DNA of 64,000 nucleotides, from contig NC_059373.1 in the NCBI RefSeq assembly GCF_019703515.2, positions 19,678,281 to 19,742,280 of the forward strand, read 5' to 3'. Positions 11,955 to 23,412 of the stretch are shown here, one piece after another. Made by a program: the position numbers and the translations under genes. The notes below the pieces were generated by a model, which ran no database searches, was not told the origin of the DNA, and worked only from the letters and a program-made list of their open reading frames with translations. This stretch comes from Myxocyprinus asiaticus (lineage: Eukaryota > Chordata > Actinopteri > Cypriniformes > Catostomidae). Position 1 is the stretch's first letter; every line of letters starts with the position of its first letter.

Positions 11955-12030
11955 GATTAGCTTCCTCTGTAGCTCACCTGATAGAGTGTTAGACTTTGAA
12001 CTTGGAAGTCTGCGGTTCAGGCTAAGTCAA
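11955..12030 (+). repeat. tRNA-like fragment, probable SINE head
   Basis: A stretch reading TGTAGCTCACCTGATAGAG resembles a Pol III A box, and GCGGTTCAGGC about 40 bases later resembles a degenerate B box. The anticodon and acceptor stems do not fold cleanly, so it is not a working tRNA gene. It is probably an old SINE head. Confidence 0.4.
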
Positions 12031-12063
12031 GCACATAAGCTGACACATGAGACGAAAGTGTAA

Positions 12064-12292
12064 CACTGCAAAAAATTATTTTCAAGACAAGTATTTTTGT
12101 CTTGTTTTCCTGTAAAAATATCTAAACATTCTGAAAACGTGATTATTTACTTGACAAGCAAACTAGCATAAGATTTTAAGTCTTGTTTTGAGAGAAATCT
12201 AACTGATGAGATTTAATGAGATTTATGCTTAAAACAAGAAAAAACTGTTTGCCAGTGGGGTAAGAAAAATAAACTTAATTCAAAGGGAAAAC
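12064..12292. mobile_element. left arm of a palindromic MITE, split by DIRS-1
   Basis: The arm starts CACTGCAAAAAATTATTTTC and contains repeated TCTTGTTTT motifs. It is the inverted complement of 18700-18909. The two arms meet at what would be the hairpin loop (AAGAAAAATAAACTT on each side), and the 6.4-kb DIRS element sits exactly there. Confidence 0.85.
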
Positions 12293-12329
12293 GTCATGGT
12301 TACTTGTGTAACCTCTGTTCCCTGATGGA

Positions 12330-12490
12330 GGCAACGAGACATTGTGTCGATGTAATGACACTAGGGGTCACTCTTGGGAGCCCGAGACACCTCTGGTCTT
12401 TGATAAAAGGCCATTGGCAAGTGGTATTTGCATGCCACTCCCCCGGACATACGGGTATAAAAGGAGCTGGTATGCAACCACTCATTCAGG
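12330..12490 (+). repeat. DIRS-1 left inverted terminal repeat with TATA box
   Basis: It matches the right end in inverted orientation with few changes, including CTCTTGGGAGCCCGAGACAC and CCCCCGGACATACGGGTATA. A TATAAAAGG box lies at 12456-12464. A further short hairpin stem (GTAACCTC / GAGGTTAC) links the outer end to the internal complementary region. Confidence 0.9.
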
Positions 12491-12564
12491 TTTTATGCTG
12501 AGGAGCCGATATAAGGTCCGGCCATTTCAGCGGTAGTTCAGCGTTGTGGCAGGAGGGACACAAC

Positions 12565-12665
12565 GTCTCATTCCCTCCATCAGGGAATGGAGGTTACACA
12601 AGTAACCATGACGTTCCCTATCTGTCACTCACTCGACGTTGTGTCGATGTAGTGACACTAGGGGT
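12565..12665 (+). repeat. DIRS-1 internal complementary region
   Basis: The first part is the complement of the element's left end and the second part the complement of its right end, with the junction at 12612/12613. This region templates restoration of the ends during DIRS replication. Confidence 0.9.
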
Positions 12666-13423
12666 TCCTATACGAAATGCCACAACTGGCTGAACTGTGT
12701 TATGTGAACTGGCGGTGTGTGGTGGGCAGACTACTGTGTGCCTCATAGCCAGCATACCAGGTCGACACGTAACCTCCCCCAACATAGTTATGAGTGTCGA
12801 ACAGCCCTTTTTGGGGACAAGTCGACTACCCAAAACATAGAGACAGGCTTAACCCAGTCGTGGCCTCTTTTCCCTTTCTTTTTTCCACTCCCTAATAAAG
12901 AAGGGGGATTATCCGACTGGGCCGCTAGGTCTAGTCAGGCGGTGTCCCTCCCAAGGGGAAGACACCGCGGAGACCACACCTCGCCCAAAGAGAGGGGGGG
13001 ATATTTAAGTGGAAGAATATGTCACATGGTCTTTCCAACTATGTGGAGAGTCTTCAAGGTAGATCATGCCCAATGGGGGAGGAGTTACTACAAACATGGA
13101 GACTGGGGCAGAGGGGCTCTGCCCAAGGAAGACGCAGTTTGCCAACAGGGAAACGAACTAGCGGAAGATATATATCGCATGGGGTAAGCCTTACAGGGAA
13201 CCGCCACATGCGGAGCACCTACCCTAGAACAGGACTCTTAATTAGCACGTGTACTGGGCCGGCAGTGAGTCTCTCCAAAAACCTGACTGCCACAGGGCTC
13301 GGAGGAAGTCAACCAGGGAACAAAGTTTGTGAACACTACTGGGAATTAATGGCGCACGTCTTCAGCTCCAAGGAAGGTGGAAGGCGCTATGTGCAAGCGA
13401 TACACCCGGCCAGCTATCCCGGC
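12666..13423. other. DIRS-1 3' non-coding region
   Basis: This stretch lies between the recombinase stop and the internal complementary region. No protein domain is recognised on either strand, although overlapping chance frames exist. Confidence 0.6.
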
Positions 13424-14455
13424 TTATCCGCTTGTGTTGCGTGCCACTACCTGGGATGAAACCGGTTCCACCCGGAGGTTGTAGAACCTTGCAAAGGTGT
13501 TGGGTGTTGCCCAGCCCACTGCTCTGCAAATGTCTGTTAGAGAGGCACCTCTGGCCAGGGCCCAGGAAGCCGCTACACCTCTGGTAGAATGGGCTCGTAG
13601 CCCTACCGGGGGCGGCATGTTCTGGGCGAGATATGCCATAGTTATGGCTTCAATGAGCCAGTGGGAGATCCTCTGCTTGGAGATAGCGCTTCCTTTCTGC
13701 TGTGCACCAAAGCAAACAAAGAGCTGCTCAGAGATTCTAAAGCTCTACGTGTGGTCCAAATAGATGCATAAAGCATGCACCAGACACAGCAACGACAGGG
13801 CTGGGTCTGCCTCCTCCTGGGGCAGCGCTTGCAGGTTCACCACCTGGTCCCTAAAAGGGGTGGTGGGAACCTTGGGCACACAGCCCGGTCGGGGTCTCAG
13901 GATCACTTGAGAGTAACTCGGACCGAACTCCAGGCACGTTTCGCTGACAGAGAACGCTTGCAGGTCACCTACCCTCTTGATGGAAGTGAGCGCAGTCAGG
14001 AGGGCAGTCTTCAAGGAGAGTGCCTTAAGCTCGGCTGACTGCAAAGGCTCAAAGGGGGCTCTCTGTAGACCCTGAAGAACTACGGAGAGGTCCCATGAGG
14101 GAACGAGGTGCGGTCTGGAGGGATTCAGCCTCCTGGTGCCTCTTAGGAACCTGATGATCAGGTCGTGCTTCCCTAAGGACTTACTGTCGACTGCATCGTG
14201 GTGTGCTGCTATGGCGGCAATGTACACCTTCAAGGTGGAAGGAGACAGCCTCCCTTCCAGCCTCTCCTGCAGGAAGGAAAGCACTGATCCAACTGCGCAT
14301 CTCTGGGGGTCTTCGCGTCGGGAAGAACACCACTTAGCGAACAGACGCCACTTAAAGGCATACAGGCGCCTCGTAGAGGGGGCCCTAGCCTGAGTGATCG
14401 TGTCTACCACCGCGGGTGGTAGACTGCTTAGGTCTTCCGCATCCCGTCCAGACAT
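13424..14455 (-). pseudogene. DIRS tyrosine recombinase, one nonsense codon
   Basis: This integration enzyme of DIRS elements joins circular element DNA to the target. The frame is continuous for 343 codons except one TAG at 13745-13747, codon 237. The second DIRS copy has CAG there, so it is a single C-to-T change. An N-terminal SAM-like core-binding region occupies roughly residues 20-115. Catalytic residues visible are Arg161 in SIKRVGDLQ, His289 and Arg292 in RAHSTRGVAASW, and Tyr325 in ARFYNLRV, giving the R-H-R-Y set. The true start may lie upstream, overlapping the end of the pol frame as is usual in this group. Apart from the stop it looks fully preserved. Confidence 0.93.
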
Positions 14456-16684
14456 GGAGATTCCAGAGGTCTGGGCGTGGGTGCCAGAGGGTGCCCCGTC
14501 CCTGAGAAAGAAGGTCCTTCCTCAGGGGAATTCGCCAGGGGGGAGCTGTCGCGAGGAGCGTGAGGTCCGAGAACCACGTCTGGGTGGGCCAGTAGGGTGT
14601 TACCAGGATGACCTGCTCCTCGTCCTCCCTGACCTTGCACAGGGTCTGTGCAGGCAGGGGGAAACACATATTTGCGTAGGCCAGGGGGCCAGCTGTGTGC
14701 CAGCGTGTCTATGCCGAGAAGAGCCTCGGTGAGGGCATACCAGAGCGGGCAGTGGGAGGATTCTTGGGAGGCGAACAGGTCCACCTGTGCCCGTCCGAAT
14801 TGACTCCAAATCAGCTGGACCACCTGAGGGTGGAGTCTCCACTCTCACCTGCCATGACAGCGCGTCCGCTGTAGTGTTGAGGTTGCCCGGGATGTGAGTG
14901 GCTCGCAGCGACTTAAAGTGCTGCTGACTCCAGAGGAGGAGACGGTGGGCGAGTTGTGACATACAACGAGAGCGCAGACCACCTTGGCAGTTGACATATG
15001 CTACCGTTGCCGTGCTGTCTGTCCAAACTAACATGTGCTTGCCCTGGATCAATGGCCGGAACCTCCGCAGGGCTAGCAGAATTGTCAACAACTCGAGGCA
15101 GTTGATGTGCCAATGCAGTCGCGGGCCCGTCCAGAGGCCGGCGGCTGCGTGCCTGTTGCAAACAGCGCCCCAGCCCGTTTTGGAGGCGTCTGTCATGACC
15201 ATGACGTGCCTGGAGGCCAGTTCTAGAGGAACACCTGCTCGTAGAAACAAGAGGTCAGTCCAAGGGCTGAAAAGACAGTGACAGACCGACGTGATGGCCA
15301 CGCGATTTGTCCCGTGGCGCCATGCCCATCTTGGGACTCGAGACTGGAGCCAGTGCTGAAGCGGCCTTATATGCATCAACCCGAGTGGGGTGGCCACTGC
15401 CGAGGATGCCATATGCCCCAGGAGCTTCTGAAAAAGTTTCAGTGGAACCGCTGTTCCCTGTTTGAACGCCTTCAAACAGGCCAGCACCGACTGGGCGTGC
15501 TCGTTCATAAGGCGCGCCATCAATGAGACTGAGTCCAACTCCAATCCGAGAAAAGAGATGCTCTGAACCGGGAGGAGCTTGCTCTTTTCCCAGTTGACCC
15601 GAAGCCCTAGTCGGCTGAGGTGTGAGAGCACCAGGTCCCTGTGTGCACATAACATGTCTCGAGAGTGAGCTAGGATTAGCCAGTCATCGAGATAGTTGAG
15701 AATGCGAATGCCCACCTCCCTTAATGGGGCAAGGGCAGCCTCTGCGATCTTCGTAAAGACGCAAGGAGACAGGGACAGGCTGAAAGGGAGGACTTTGTAC
15801 TGATATGCCTGACCCTCGAACGCGAACCACAGGAAGGGTCTGTGTCGAGGAAGGATCGAGACGTGGAAGTACGCATCCTTCAAGTCTACCGCCATGAACC
15901 AATCTTGATGCCGGACGCTCGCCAGAATGCATTTTTGTGTCAGCATCTTGAACGGGAGTCTGTGTAAAGCCCGGTTCAGTACTCGCAGGTCCAAGATTGG
16001 CCACAACCCACCGCCTTTTTTCGGTACGATGAAGTAGGGGCTGTAAAACCCTTTCTTCATCTCGGCCGGAGGGATAGGTTCTATCGCATCCTTCCGTAGG
16101 AGGGTAGCGATCTCCGCGCACAGGGTAACAGCGTTTTCGCCCTTGACCAAGGTGAAGTGAATACCGCTGAACCTGGGCGGGCGCCTGGCAAACTGATTCG
16201 TGTAGCCGAGTCGGACCGTCTGGATCAGCCATCGCGACGGATTGGAAAGCACGAGCCACGCCTCCAAGTTCCGCACGAGGGGGACCAAGGGGACAACGTC
16301 GTCGGACGTACCAGCAGGTGGGGCCTCACGGCAGGGCGGAGCGTGAGGTGCCACAGCACGTCGTGGCCGTGCTGAGTCTAGGGACATCGAAGCACTTACC
16401 TGGCTCCTTGTGACCACCCCTGGAACAGCCTGGGACGGGGGAGGAAGAGGCCTGTCCTCGTAACCCATGGAGACTGCCACATCGGGGACGGCTGTGTGCC
16501 ACAGCTGGGTGCTCGGGGCGGAAAGGCCACCGCTGGAGCGCCAATCCCGCAAGAAAAAGCCTGTGGACGGTAGTCGTGGTGATGACCGTACACACCTGGT
16601 ATGTGACCCAGGGAGGAAGGAAGCCGCTCTTTTGCTGAACTGTTGGGTACTGCAGCCACTTGGGCATGCGGTGAAATCAAACAA
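14428..16684 (-). CDS. DIRS reverse transcriptase / RNase H (frameshifted 3' tail)
   Basis: One open frame of 694 codons (14600-16684) holds the reverse transcriptase followed by RNase H. The RT shows GGGLWPILDLRVLNRAL, then AVDLKDAYFHV (catalytic Asp) and NYLDDWLILAHS with YLDD at residues 331-334. RNase H shows the Asp of VMTDASKTGWGAV (residue 499), the Glu of NCLELLTILLAL, the Asp of VWTDSTATVAYVN and the Asp of NTTADALSW. After DALSWQVRV the family sequence continues in another frame (VDLFASQESSHCPLWYAL, 14428-14823), so one indel near 14840-14860 cuts off the last ~130 residues. All catalytic residues are present. The ATG at 16684 is only the first in the open frame. Confidence 0.92.
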
Positions 16685-16786
16685 AAAGGCAACAAAAGAT
16701 TTTCTACCCGGCCCTCCACCGGGGGATGGAGTGGTCTTCTTACCAGCTCCACGTGAGTGGGTTCCCTCGTCCCTGGGTCGCCCGTC

Positions 16787-18182
16787 TCAGGGGCGCTTCG
16801 AGGACCTCCGTGGGTTCTTCGGCACCGGCTGTGAGACGGGTAGTGTCGGCTTCCTGCGGTGGGCTCCACGCCAGGGCCGGGCCGAAGGGGTGGGCTGTGG
16901 CGGAGCCGGTGCAGTCACCGCAGGGGGACGCCCTTGGCGACGAGCAGACGGGGTGCGGGATCTTGAGCCGCGCCGGGGCAGGATGTGCCGGATTGCCTCC
17001 ATCTGCTGCTTCACCGTCGAGAACTGCTGGGCAAAGTCCTCGACGATGTCGCCGAATAGGCCCGCCTGGGAAATGGGGGCAGCAAGGAACCGTGTCTTGT
17101 CAGCCTCGCCCATCTCGACCAGGTTGAGCCAAAGGTGGCGCTCCTGGACCACTAGTGTGGCCAATGTCCGCCCGAGAGACCGCGCCGTGACCTTTGTCGC
17201 CCGGAGAGCGAGGTCGGTCGCCGAGTGCAGTTCCTGCATCAAACCTGGGCGGAACTACCCTTGTGCAGCTCTTTCAGCGCATTGGCTTGGTGGACCTGCA
17301 GGAGAGCCATGGCATGCAGGGCAGAGGCGGCTTGTCTAGCAGCACTGTAGGCTTTAGTTGTCAGGGACGATGTGAGCCTACAGGGCTTGGACGGGAGCTT
17401 AGGGCGTCCGCGCCAGGTGGCGGCGCTCTGCGGGCATAGGTGCACTGCGAGCGCCTTATCCACCAGGGGAAACGCCGTATAGCCCTTGGCCGCCCCGCCA
17501 TCGAGGGTAGTGAGAGCGGGGAAACTGCGGAGTCGGGCCGGGCATTAAATGGTGCCTCCTACGACTTCGTCAGCTCCTCATGCACTTCCGGGAAGAATGG
17601 CACTGGAGCGAGGCGTGGCTGCTTTGAGCGGCGCCGCGAGCCCAGAAACCAATCATCAAGCCGCGATTGTTCAGGGGAGAACGGAGGGTTCCACTCTAAC
17701 CCGACGCTCGAGGCCGCCCGGGAAAGCATGTCCATCATTTCGGCATCGGCCTGTGACTGGGCAATTGTCCCCAAAGGGGGAAGCCCAGCTGAGGCTTCTG
17801 CGTCCGACTGGACAAGCCCGCTCTCCGATGCTGCGCTCGAGAGCTCATCATCTTCGCGGGCTCCGAACAAGCCAGACTTGCTGTGAGATGAGCCGGCGAA
17901 CTCATCCGGAAGCCCGATTGGGGCAGACGAGCGTGCTGGGGAATGGGAGGTCCGCAGGGGGATACCCGGCGGAGACGATCCCATTGGGGTCCCCAAATTG
18001 CCCCCAGTGCTAGCCGCACTGGCCTTATACCCATAGGTAGAAGGACCGAGGCGGGGAGCCGCTGGGGTGGCTTGCTTTCTTACGAAAGCAAGCCGCGACC
18101 GCAATGTTGCATGGTCATGTTCTCGCAGTGAGAACATGAACCATTCACAAACGCTGCCTCCGTGTGAGTCGCGCCCAGACAT
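16787..18182 (-). pseudogene. DIRS gag-like ORF, split over three frames
   Basis: Three open stretches follow one another on the minus strand in different frames: 17559-18182 (starts MSGRDSHGG; acidic and Ser-rich), 17239-17463 (AYSAARQAASALHAMALLQV) and 16787-17242 (VQERHLWLNLVEM, then an Arg/Pro-rich basic tail). The order and composition match the poorly conserved first protein of vertebrate DIRS elements, thought to be structural (gag-like). At least two frameshifts make this copy non-functional. Long open frames on the opposite strand are shadows of its GC-rich codons. Confidence 0.8.
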
Positions 18183-18519
18183 GAAAGACAGCGATCATGA
18201 CCATCCAAAGCTGAGAGATAACGACCGCTACCAGGAATAACACACAATCGGAAAGGCATCTTTAAAAAGACGCGTCTTTAAAAAGACGTTCCGAGTGTGC
18301 GCTCTTTTAGAGAAATATATACTCTTTTAGAAGGGAAAAGCTCTTTCAGAAAATATACTCTCTAGTTTTTTCTGCCGAAGCGCCCAGGGGCGTTCTCTGC
18401 AGTGCACCAGTGCAGAGGAGGGAGAAGCCGCTAAAATGCGCCGCCAGATCCAGCAGGGGTGAATGAACAGTAGTATTCAGCTCAATGAGCATAACCGTTC
18501 GGCTCCGAAGAGAAAATCT

Positions 18520-18699
18520 GAATGAGTGGTTGTATACCAGCTCCTTTTATACCCGTATGTCCGGGGGAGTGGCATGCAAATACCACTCACCAATTTTCAT
18601 TGGCTTTTTATCAAAGACCAGAGGTGTCTCGGGCTCCCAAGAGTGATCCCTAGTGTCACTACATCGACACCAACGTCGAGTGAGTGACAGATAGGGAAC
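18520..18699 (-). promoter_or_regulatory. DIRS-1 right inverted terminal repeat with TATA box (5' promoter end)
   Basis: This is the 5' terminus of the minus-strand element. TATAAAAGG lies at 18543-18551 on the minus strand, within the sequence shared with the left repeat. It probably drives transcription of the element. The outer edge ends GGGAAC at 18699, copied in the internal complementary region. Confidence 0.75.
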
Positions 18700-18909
18700 A
18701 AGTTTATTTTTCTGCCCTACTGGCAGATTTTTTTTTTCTTGTTTTAAGTCTAAAGTTCTCAAAATTTGGTCAGATTTCTCTTAAAACAAGACTTTATATC
18801 TTATGCCATTTTGCCTGACAAGTAAATAAATCACATTTTAAGAATGTTTAGATAATTTTACAGGAAAACAAGATACAAATACTTGTCTTGAAAATCATTT
18901 TTTTGTGTA
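18700..18909. mobile_element. right arm of the palindromic MITE split by DIRS-1
   Basis: It is the inverted complement of 12064-12292, starting AAGTTTATTTTTCTGCCCTA and ending near TTTTTTGTGTAG. It resumes exactly where the DIRS terminus stops. Confidence 0.85.
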
Positions 18910-19366
18910 GAAGCAACACAAAATGACATAATTGCTTTAGAAAATGTGCTTTTCATTTGGCATTTTCCAACTGATGACACTATCGGTTAGGTTTAGGTGT
19001 TGGTAAGGGAAAGGATGTCTGTTTTGTTCAACTCTCGTTTGTTTTTAGGACACTGTTGGTTAAGGTTTTTTTATGATTAACATTTTTATTTATTAAACAC
19101 AGGAAAACAAAACATAATTATAAATACACAAAATCAACTTTAACACCCATTACCACCCCTCCTCCTCCCCAACCCCAACCCCACCCCAAACCTCAACAAA
19201 CATCTCTGTGTTCTTAGATGAACACATATAGAAGAATACAAAAACAAAAACCAAACAACTAAAATAGGAAAAAAGAGAATAATAATAATAAATAAAATAA
19301 AAATAAAAATACATATATATACAAATATAGAAATCACACACACTGACAATTACCCCTCTCTCTCCA

Positions 19367-22300
19367 CTATTCCACCCGAGAACCCTCCAAGAATGCTAAA
19401 TATCCACCCCATTTTCCCACAAACAGATCCGGATTCCCCAGTCTTCTATAAGACCCCTCCTCTAAGGCCGCCACTCTTCCCATCTCCAAGCACCATTCCT
19501 GAAACGGGGGTGCTCCAACCGACTTCCAACCCCTCAAAATCACCCGCCTGGTGACCATAACACAGGTCAGGACCCAATCCTCCACATGTTTATTCCCCAC
19601 ATTAATTTCTGCCTCATCTCCCAAAATACAGAGTCTGGGACAAAATGAAACCCGAGTGCCCAAGACCTCACATACAAAATTCTGAACTCTCAACCAAAAC
19701 CCCTGGATCTCAACGCACCTCCAAAAAACATGGGTTATATCTCCATCCTCCGATTGGTATCGCCAGCAGGTAGGTGTGTCTTTAAGACCAAGCCTATACA
19801 GTCTAGAGGGGGTCCAATAGAATCTATGTAAAATCTTGAACTGAATAAGGCAAACTCTTGCATCTCTAGATACAGACTTGACATTTTTCAGAATCTTAGT
19901 CCACACTCAATCCTCCAATACAAAATCCAAATCTTTCTCCCATAATCTCTTAATAAAAGTTAAGGCTCCATCCCCCATACTCTGAATTAACAGGGAGTAG
20001 TACACTGATGCCTCATGACCTTTTCCAAAAGATGCAATCACTTCACCCAAAGCATCTGCCTCCATAGGGGGATGTGTGCTACTCCCAAAAATAGTACAAA
20101 GTAGGTGGCGCAATTGTAAATATCTATAAAACTGAGGTCTGGGGATCCCAAAATGTTGGACCAAGTTTTCAAACAATCTCAACACTCCACTTTCACATAG
20201 GTCACTGAGTGTAGCAACCCCCCTCACAATCCACTCTGGCCAGCAGAAAGGGGACTTTCCAATACATAATCTTGGGTTCTGCCATATACTCGAGGCAACA
20301 TTTAAATAAGTGTCCAATTTAAACAATCTGGACACTTTAGTCCATACCGAGTGTAAATGCGAAATAACGGGGTGTAACTTAACTTTTCCGATTAGTTTGA
20401 TAGAGATGCTTTGTAATGGCGAAATGGGGCAAGAACTGCCTGTTCAATAACAAACCAGGGAGGGGCTCTCTCAGGTGGAAGTGATCAATGAGCCAAATGT
20501 CTGAGACTGAGTAATAAAACAAAATCTTGGGTAGGCCTAGCCCTCCTTTGTCTATTGGCCTATGTAACTTATTAAAATGCAATCTGGGACGTTTACCATT
20601 CCAAATGAAGGACTTTGCTATGCGATCAAATTCCTTGAAATAAGAGAGGGACATCTACAGGGAGAGATTGTAGCAGGTAGTTAAATTTTGGAATACAGTT
20701 CATTTTAATAACATTAACCTTCCCAATCATAGATAAATGTAATGAAGCCCACCTGCCCACATTGCTCGAAAATCTTTTTATTAAAGGGTCAAAAATAACT
20801 CTAACTAAATCAGACAATTTTGCTGGGAATAAAATCCCCAAATATTTAATGCCCTGTTTGGGCCATTGGAAGGCGCCTGGCTGAAAAGCTGTTACTGGAC
20901 AGTACGCTGTCAAAGCCAAAGCTTCGGATTTAGACCAATTGACTTTGTATCCTGAGAATTTGGAAAAGGAATTAATAATTCTGTGGAGGCAAGGCATAGA
21001 TCTAGTAGGTTCAGGGACAAATAATAAAATATCATCTGCATAAAGCAGAAGCTTATGTGCCACACCTCCCGCCACCACCCCTGGAAAATCATCCTTCTTT
21101 CTTATCGCGGCTGCTAATGGTTCCAGGCAGAACAATAATGGGGAAAGAGGGCAGCCCTGCCGAGTGCCCCTATTCAGAGTAAAATAATCTGAAATTAATC
21201 CATTTGTTTGTACCGCTGCTACAGGGTGTTTATAAAGTAACTTAATCCAACCAATAAATGTACTCCCGAACTCATACATTTCCAAAATCTTAAAAAGATA
21301 ATCCCATTCTACCATATCAAACGCCTTTTCGGCATCAAGTGAGATGGCAGCGACCGGAGACTGATCATTCGCCACTGACCACATGATATTGATGAGACGC
21401 CTGATGTTATCAGAAGAGCTACGTCCCCGAATAAATCGCACCTGATCTATATGCATAAGAGATGTCATAACCTTCCTTAATCGGTTAGCCAAAATTTTTG
21501 ACAATATTTTTACATCTAGTTGGATCAGGGAGATTGGACAGTAACTTTTACACTTGCTTGGATCTTTGTCCTTTTTAAGAATCAGACTGATCCGGGCTTG
21601 CGTCATGGTTAGAGGAAGCTTTCCGTTCTTTAATGATTCCATATAAATTTCTAGCAAAAGTGGAGCCAGTTCTGTAGCATAGGATCTGATAAATTCTGCA
21701 GCAAAACCATCTGGCCCCAGAGCTTTGCCAGTAGGTAGGGACTTAATTACCTCGTCAAGCTCCTCCAAGGTTATCTCAGAATCAAGAGAGTTTTTTTGCT
21801 CAATCGTCAATTTAGGTTATCTAATGGTTCCACAAATTTTCTAATATCTTCATCAGTAGACGAAGACATGGAACTATAAAGCTCAAGATAGAATTCTTTA
21901 AACGCATTATTAATATCAATGGCTGAGGTAAAAATTTCACCACCAGCAGATTTCAATGAGGGAATGATAGAAAGAGACTCTCTCTGCTTTATATATCTAG
22001 CCAAAAGCTTCCCTGCTCTGTCACTGACTCAAAGTATGACTGTCTTGCCTTGAATAACCAAAACTCCACTTTCCGCGACAAAATAGTATTATACCTATAC
22101 TTCAATCGGGTCAATTCTCTGAGGCCATCAGATGACATACGGTGCTTCAGCTCTGCCTCGGCACTTTTAATATTTCCTTCCAACTCCACGAGTTCTTGTG
22201 CTTTGGATTTTTTGAGGAATGAGGCATACTGTATGATCCGACCCCTAAGAACCGCCTTAAGTGCCTCCCAAGCCACGCCCACAGAGGATACTGAGGACCA

Positions 22301-23129
22301 GTTGGTCTCCATATAATCATTGATTTCAGTCTTTAACATTTGTTGGAAATCAGGATTTTGCAAAAGGGACACATTAAGGCGCCAACTATTTGATTTCTTT
22401 TTCTCTGTATATGGCAACACCTCTAAACTCACCAGGGCATGATCTGAGACTAAAATGTTTCCAATTGAGCAGTCAACAACAGATGAAATGAGGGATCTGG
22501 ATATCAAAATATTCTGGATATTCTGGAATAAATCTTATGTACTGATGAAAAAAATGTATAGTCCCTACCAGATGGGTTCAAAATATCCAAATATCCATAA
22601 GACCAAGATTTTTACACATCCTGTGAAGCATAAATGTTGCTCTAGGGGGTTTACACACTTTTGCTTCACTGTGATCAAGGACTGAGTCCATCAAAAGATT
22701 AAAGTCTCCTCCCAATATTATATCATGAGGGGTGCCAGCGGTTTGCAGCATCCCTTCAAGATCTATAAAAAAGCCCTGATCATCAGCGTTAGGTGCGTAA
22801 ATATTAGCCAAAATCAACCTTTGCCCTTGAATTTCAGCTAAAACAATAATGACACTCCCTAATTTATCTTTAGTCTGTTTGAGACATTTGAATTGTAAAT
22901 GTTTATTTACCAATATAATGACTCCCTTGCTCTTACTTGAGCCAGCACTAAAGAAAACATGTCCACCCCATATCTTCCCAAATTTTTCAGCTTCCTGCGG
23001 GGAGAGATGTGTTTCTTGAAGAAACACAATATCATATTTCTTACATTTGAGAAAAGTAATAACCTTCCTTCTTTTTATGGGGTGCCCCAACCCATTTACA
23101 TTCCATGTGGAGAGAGATAATCCACTCAT
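19367..23129 (-). pseudogene. L1 ORF2 (endonuclease/reverse transcriptase), frameshifted
   Basis: The start is put at MSGLSLSTWNVNG (23129). The apurinic-type endonuclease shows WNVNGLG, FLQETHLS (Glu), NIYAPN, LGGDFNLL and, after a frame change, SDHALVSLEV. The reverse transcriptase (20626-21810) shows SLDAEKAFDMVEWDYLF, GTRQGCPLSPLLF and LLLYADDILLF (catalytic YADD). A C-terminal zinc-knuckle-like CWRYQSEDGDITHVFWRC follows; its second Cys is Tyr here and Cys in L1-2. The frame is broken near 19907, 20379-20640, 21807, 21990 and 22560, so the protein cannot be made whole. Confidence 0.9.
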
Positions 23130-23380
23130 ATTAACAACTGACATATTGATATAATAATAAAAAAAAAAACTGTGTGTTAAAAACAAAATTATACAGACCA
23201 CATTCCCCATTAGTGAAACAATCAAACCCCGAACTTCCCCCCGAACAAAACAAACAGAAAAAAGAAAAACGTGCGCATTAACCCCACGCATGACAGCGCC
23301 AACTGGCGACAATCCCTTTAAACTCAAAAGATCCATGAACGCCCACGAGAGCCCACGACAACTTTGCCATCGGATAGCTC

Positions 23381-23412
23381 AATTTTGCCTCACAAATTTG
23401 TGAGGCAAAATT
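23381..23412. repeat. 32-bp perfect palindrome in the L1-1 inter-ORF region
   Basis: The sequence is a perfect inverted repeat of two 16-base arms with no loop; the left arm is AATTTTGCCTCACAAA. The second L1 copy keeps the left arm but loses most of the right. Confidence 0.95.

Larger units (their letters stand above)
12293..18699 (-). mobile_element. DIRS-type tyrosine-recombinase retrotransposon (DIRS-1)
   Basis: The element encodes a gag-like protein, reverse transcriptase with RNase H, and a tyrosine recombinase, in that order on the minus strand, and no integrase or protease. The ends are inverted repeats: 12330-12490 matches the complement of about 18520-18660. At 12565-12665 lies an internal complementary region in which the complement of the left end (ending CCATGAC) is joined directly to the complement of the right end (GTTCCCTATC). 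This is the circular-junction copy diagnostic of DIRS elements. It fixes the boundaries at 12293 and 18699. There is no target duplication, as expected for recombinase-mediated insertion. No methyltransferase domain was seen. Confidence 0.95.

Noticed and set aside
11955..12030. A functional tRNA gene.
   Set aside because: The A- and B-box-like stretches are degenerate and the stems do not pair into a cloverleaf.
16467..18131. Long open frames on the plus strand over the DIRS gag/pol region.
   Set aside because: They are shadows of GC-rich codons on the opposite strand and show no domains.
12293..18699. The RT-containing element as an endogenous retrovirus or LTR retrotransposon.
   Set aside because: It has inverted rather than direct terminal repeats, an internal complementary region, a tyrosine recombinase instead of an integrase, and no protease or target duplication.
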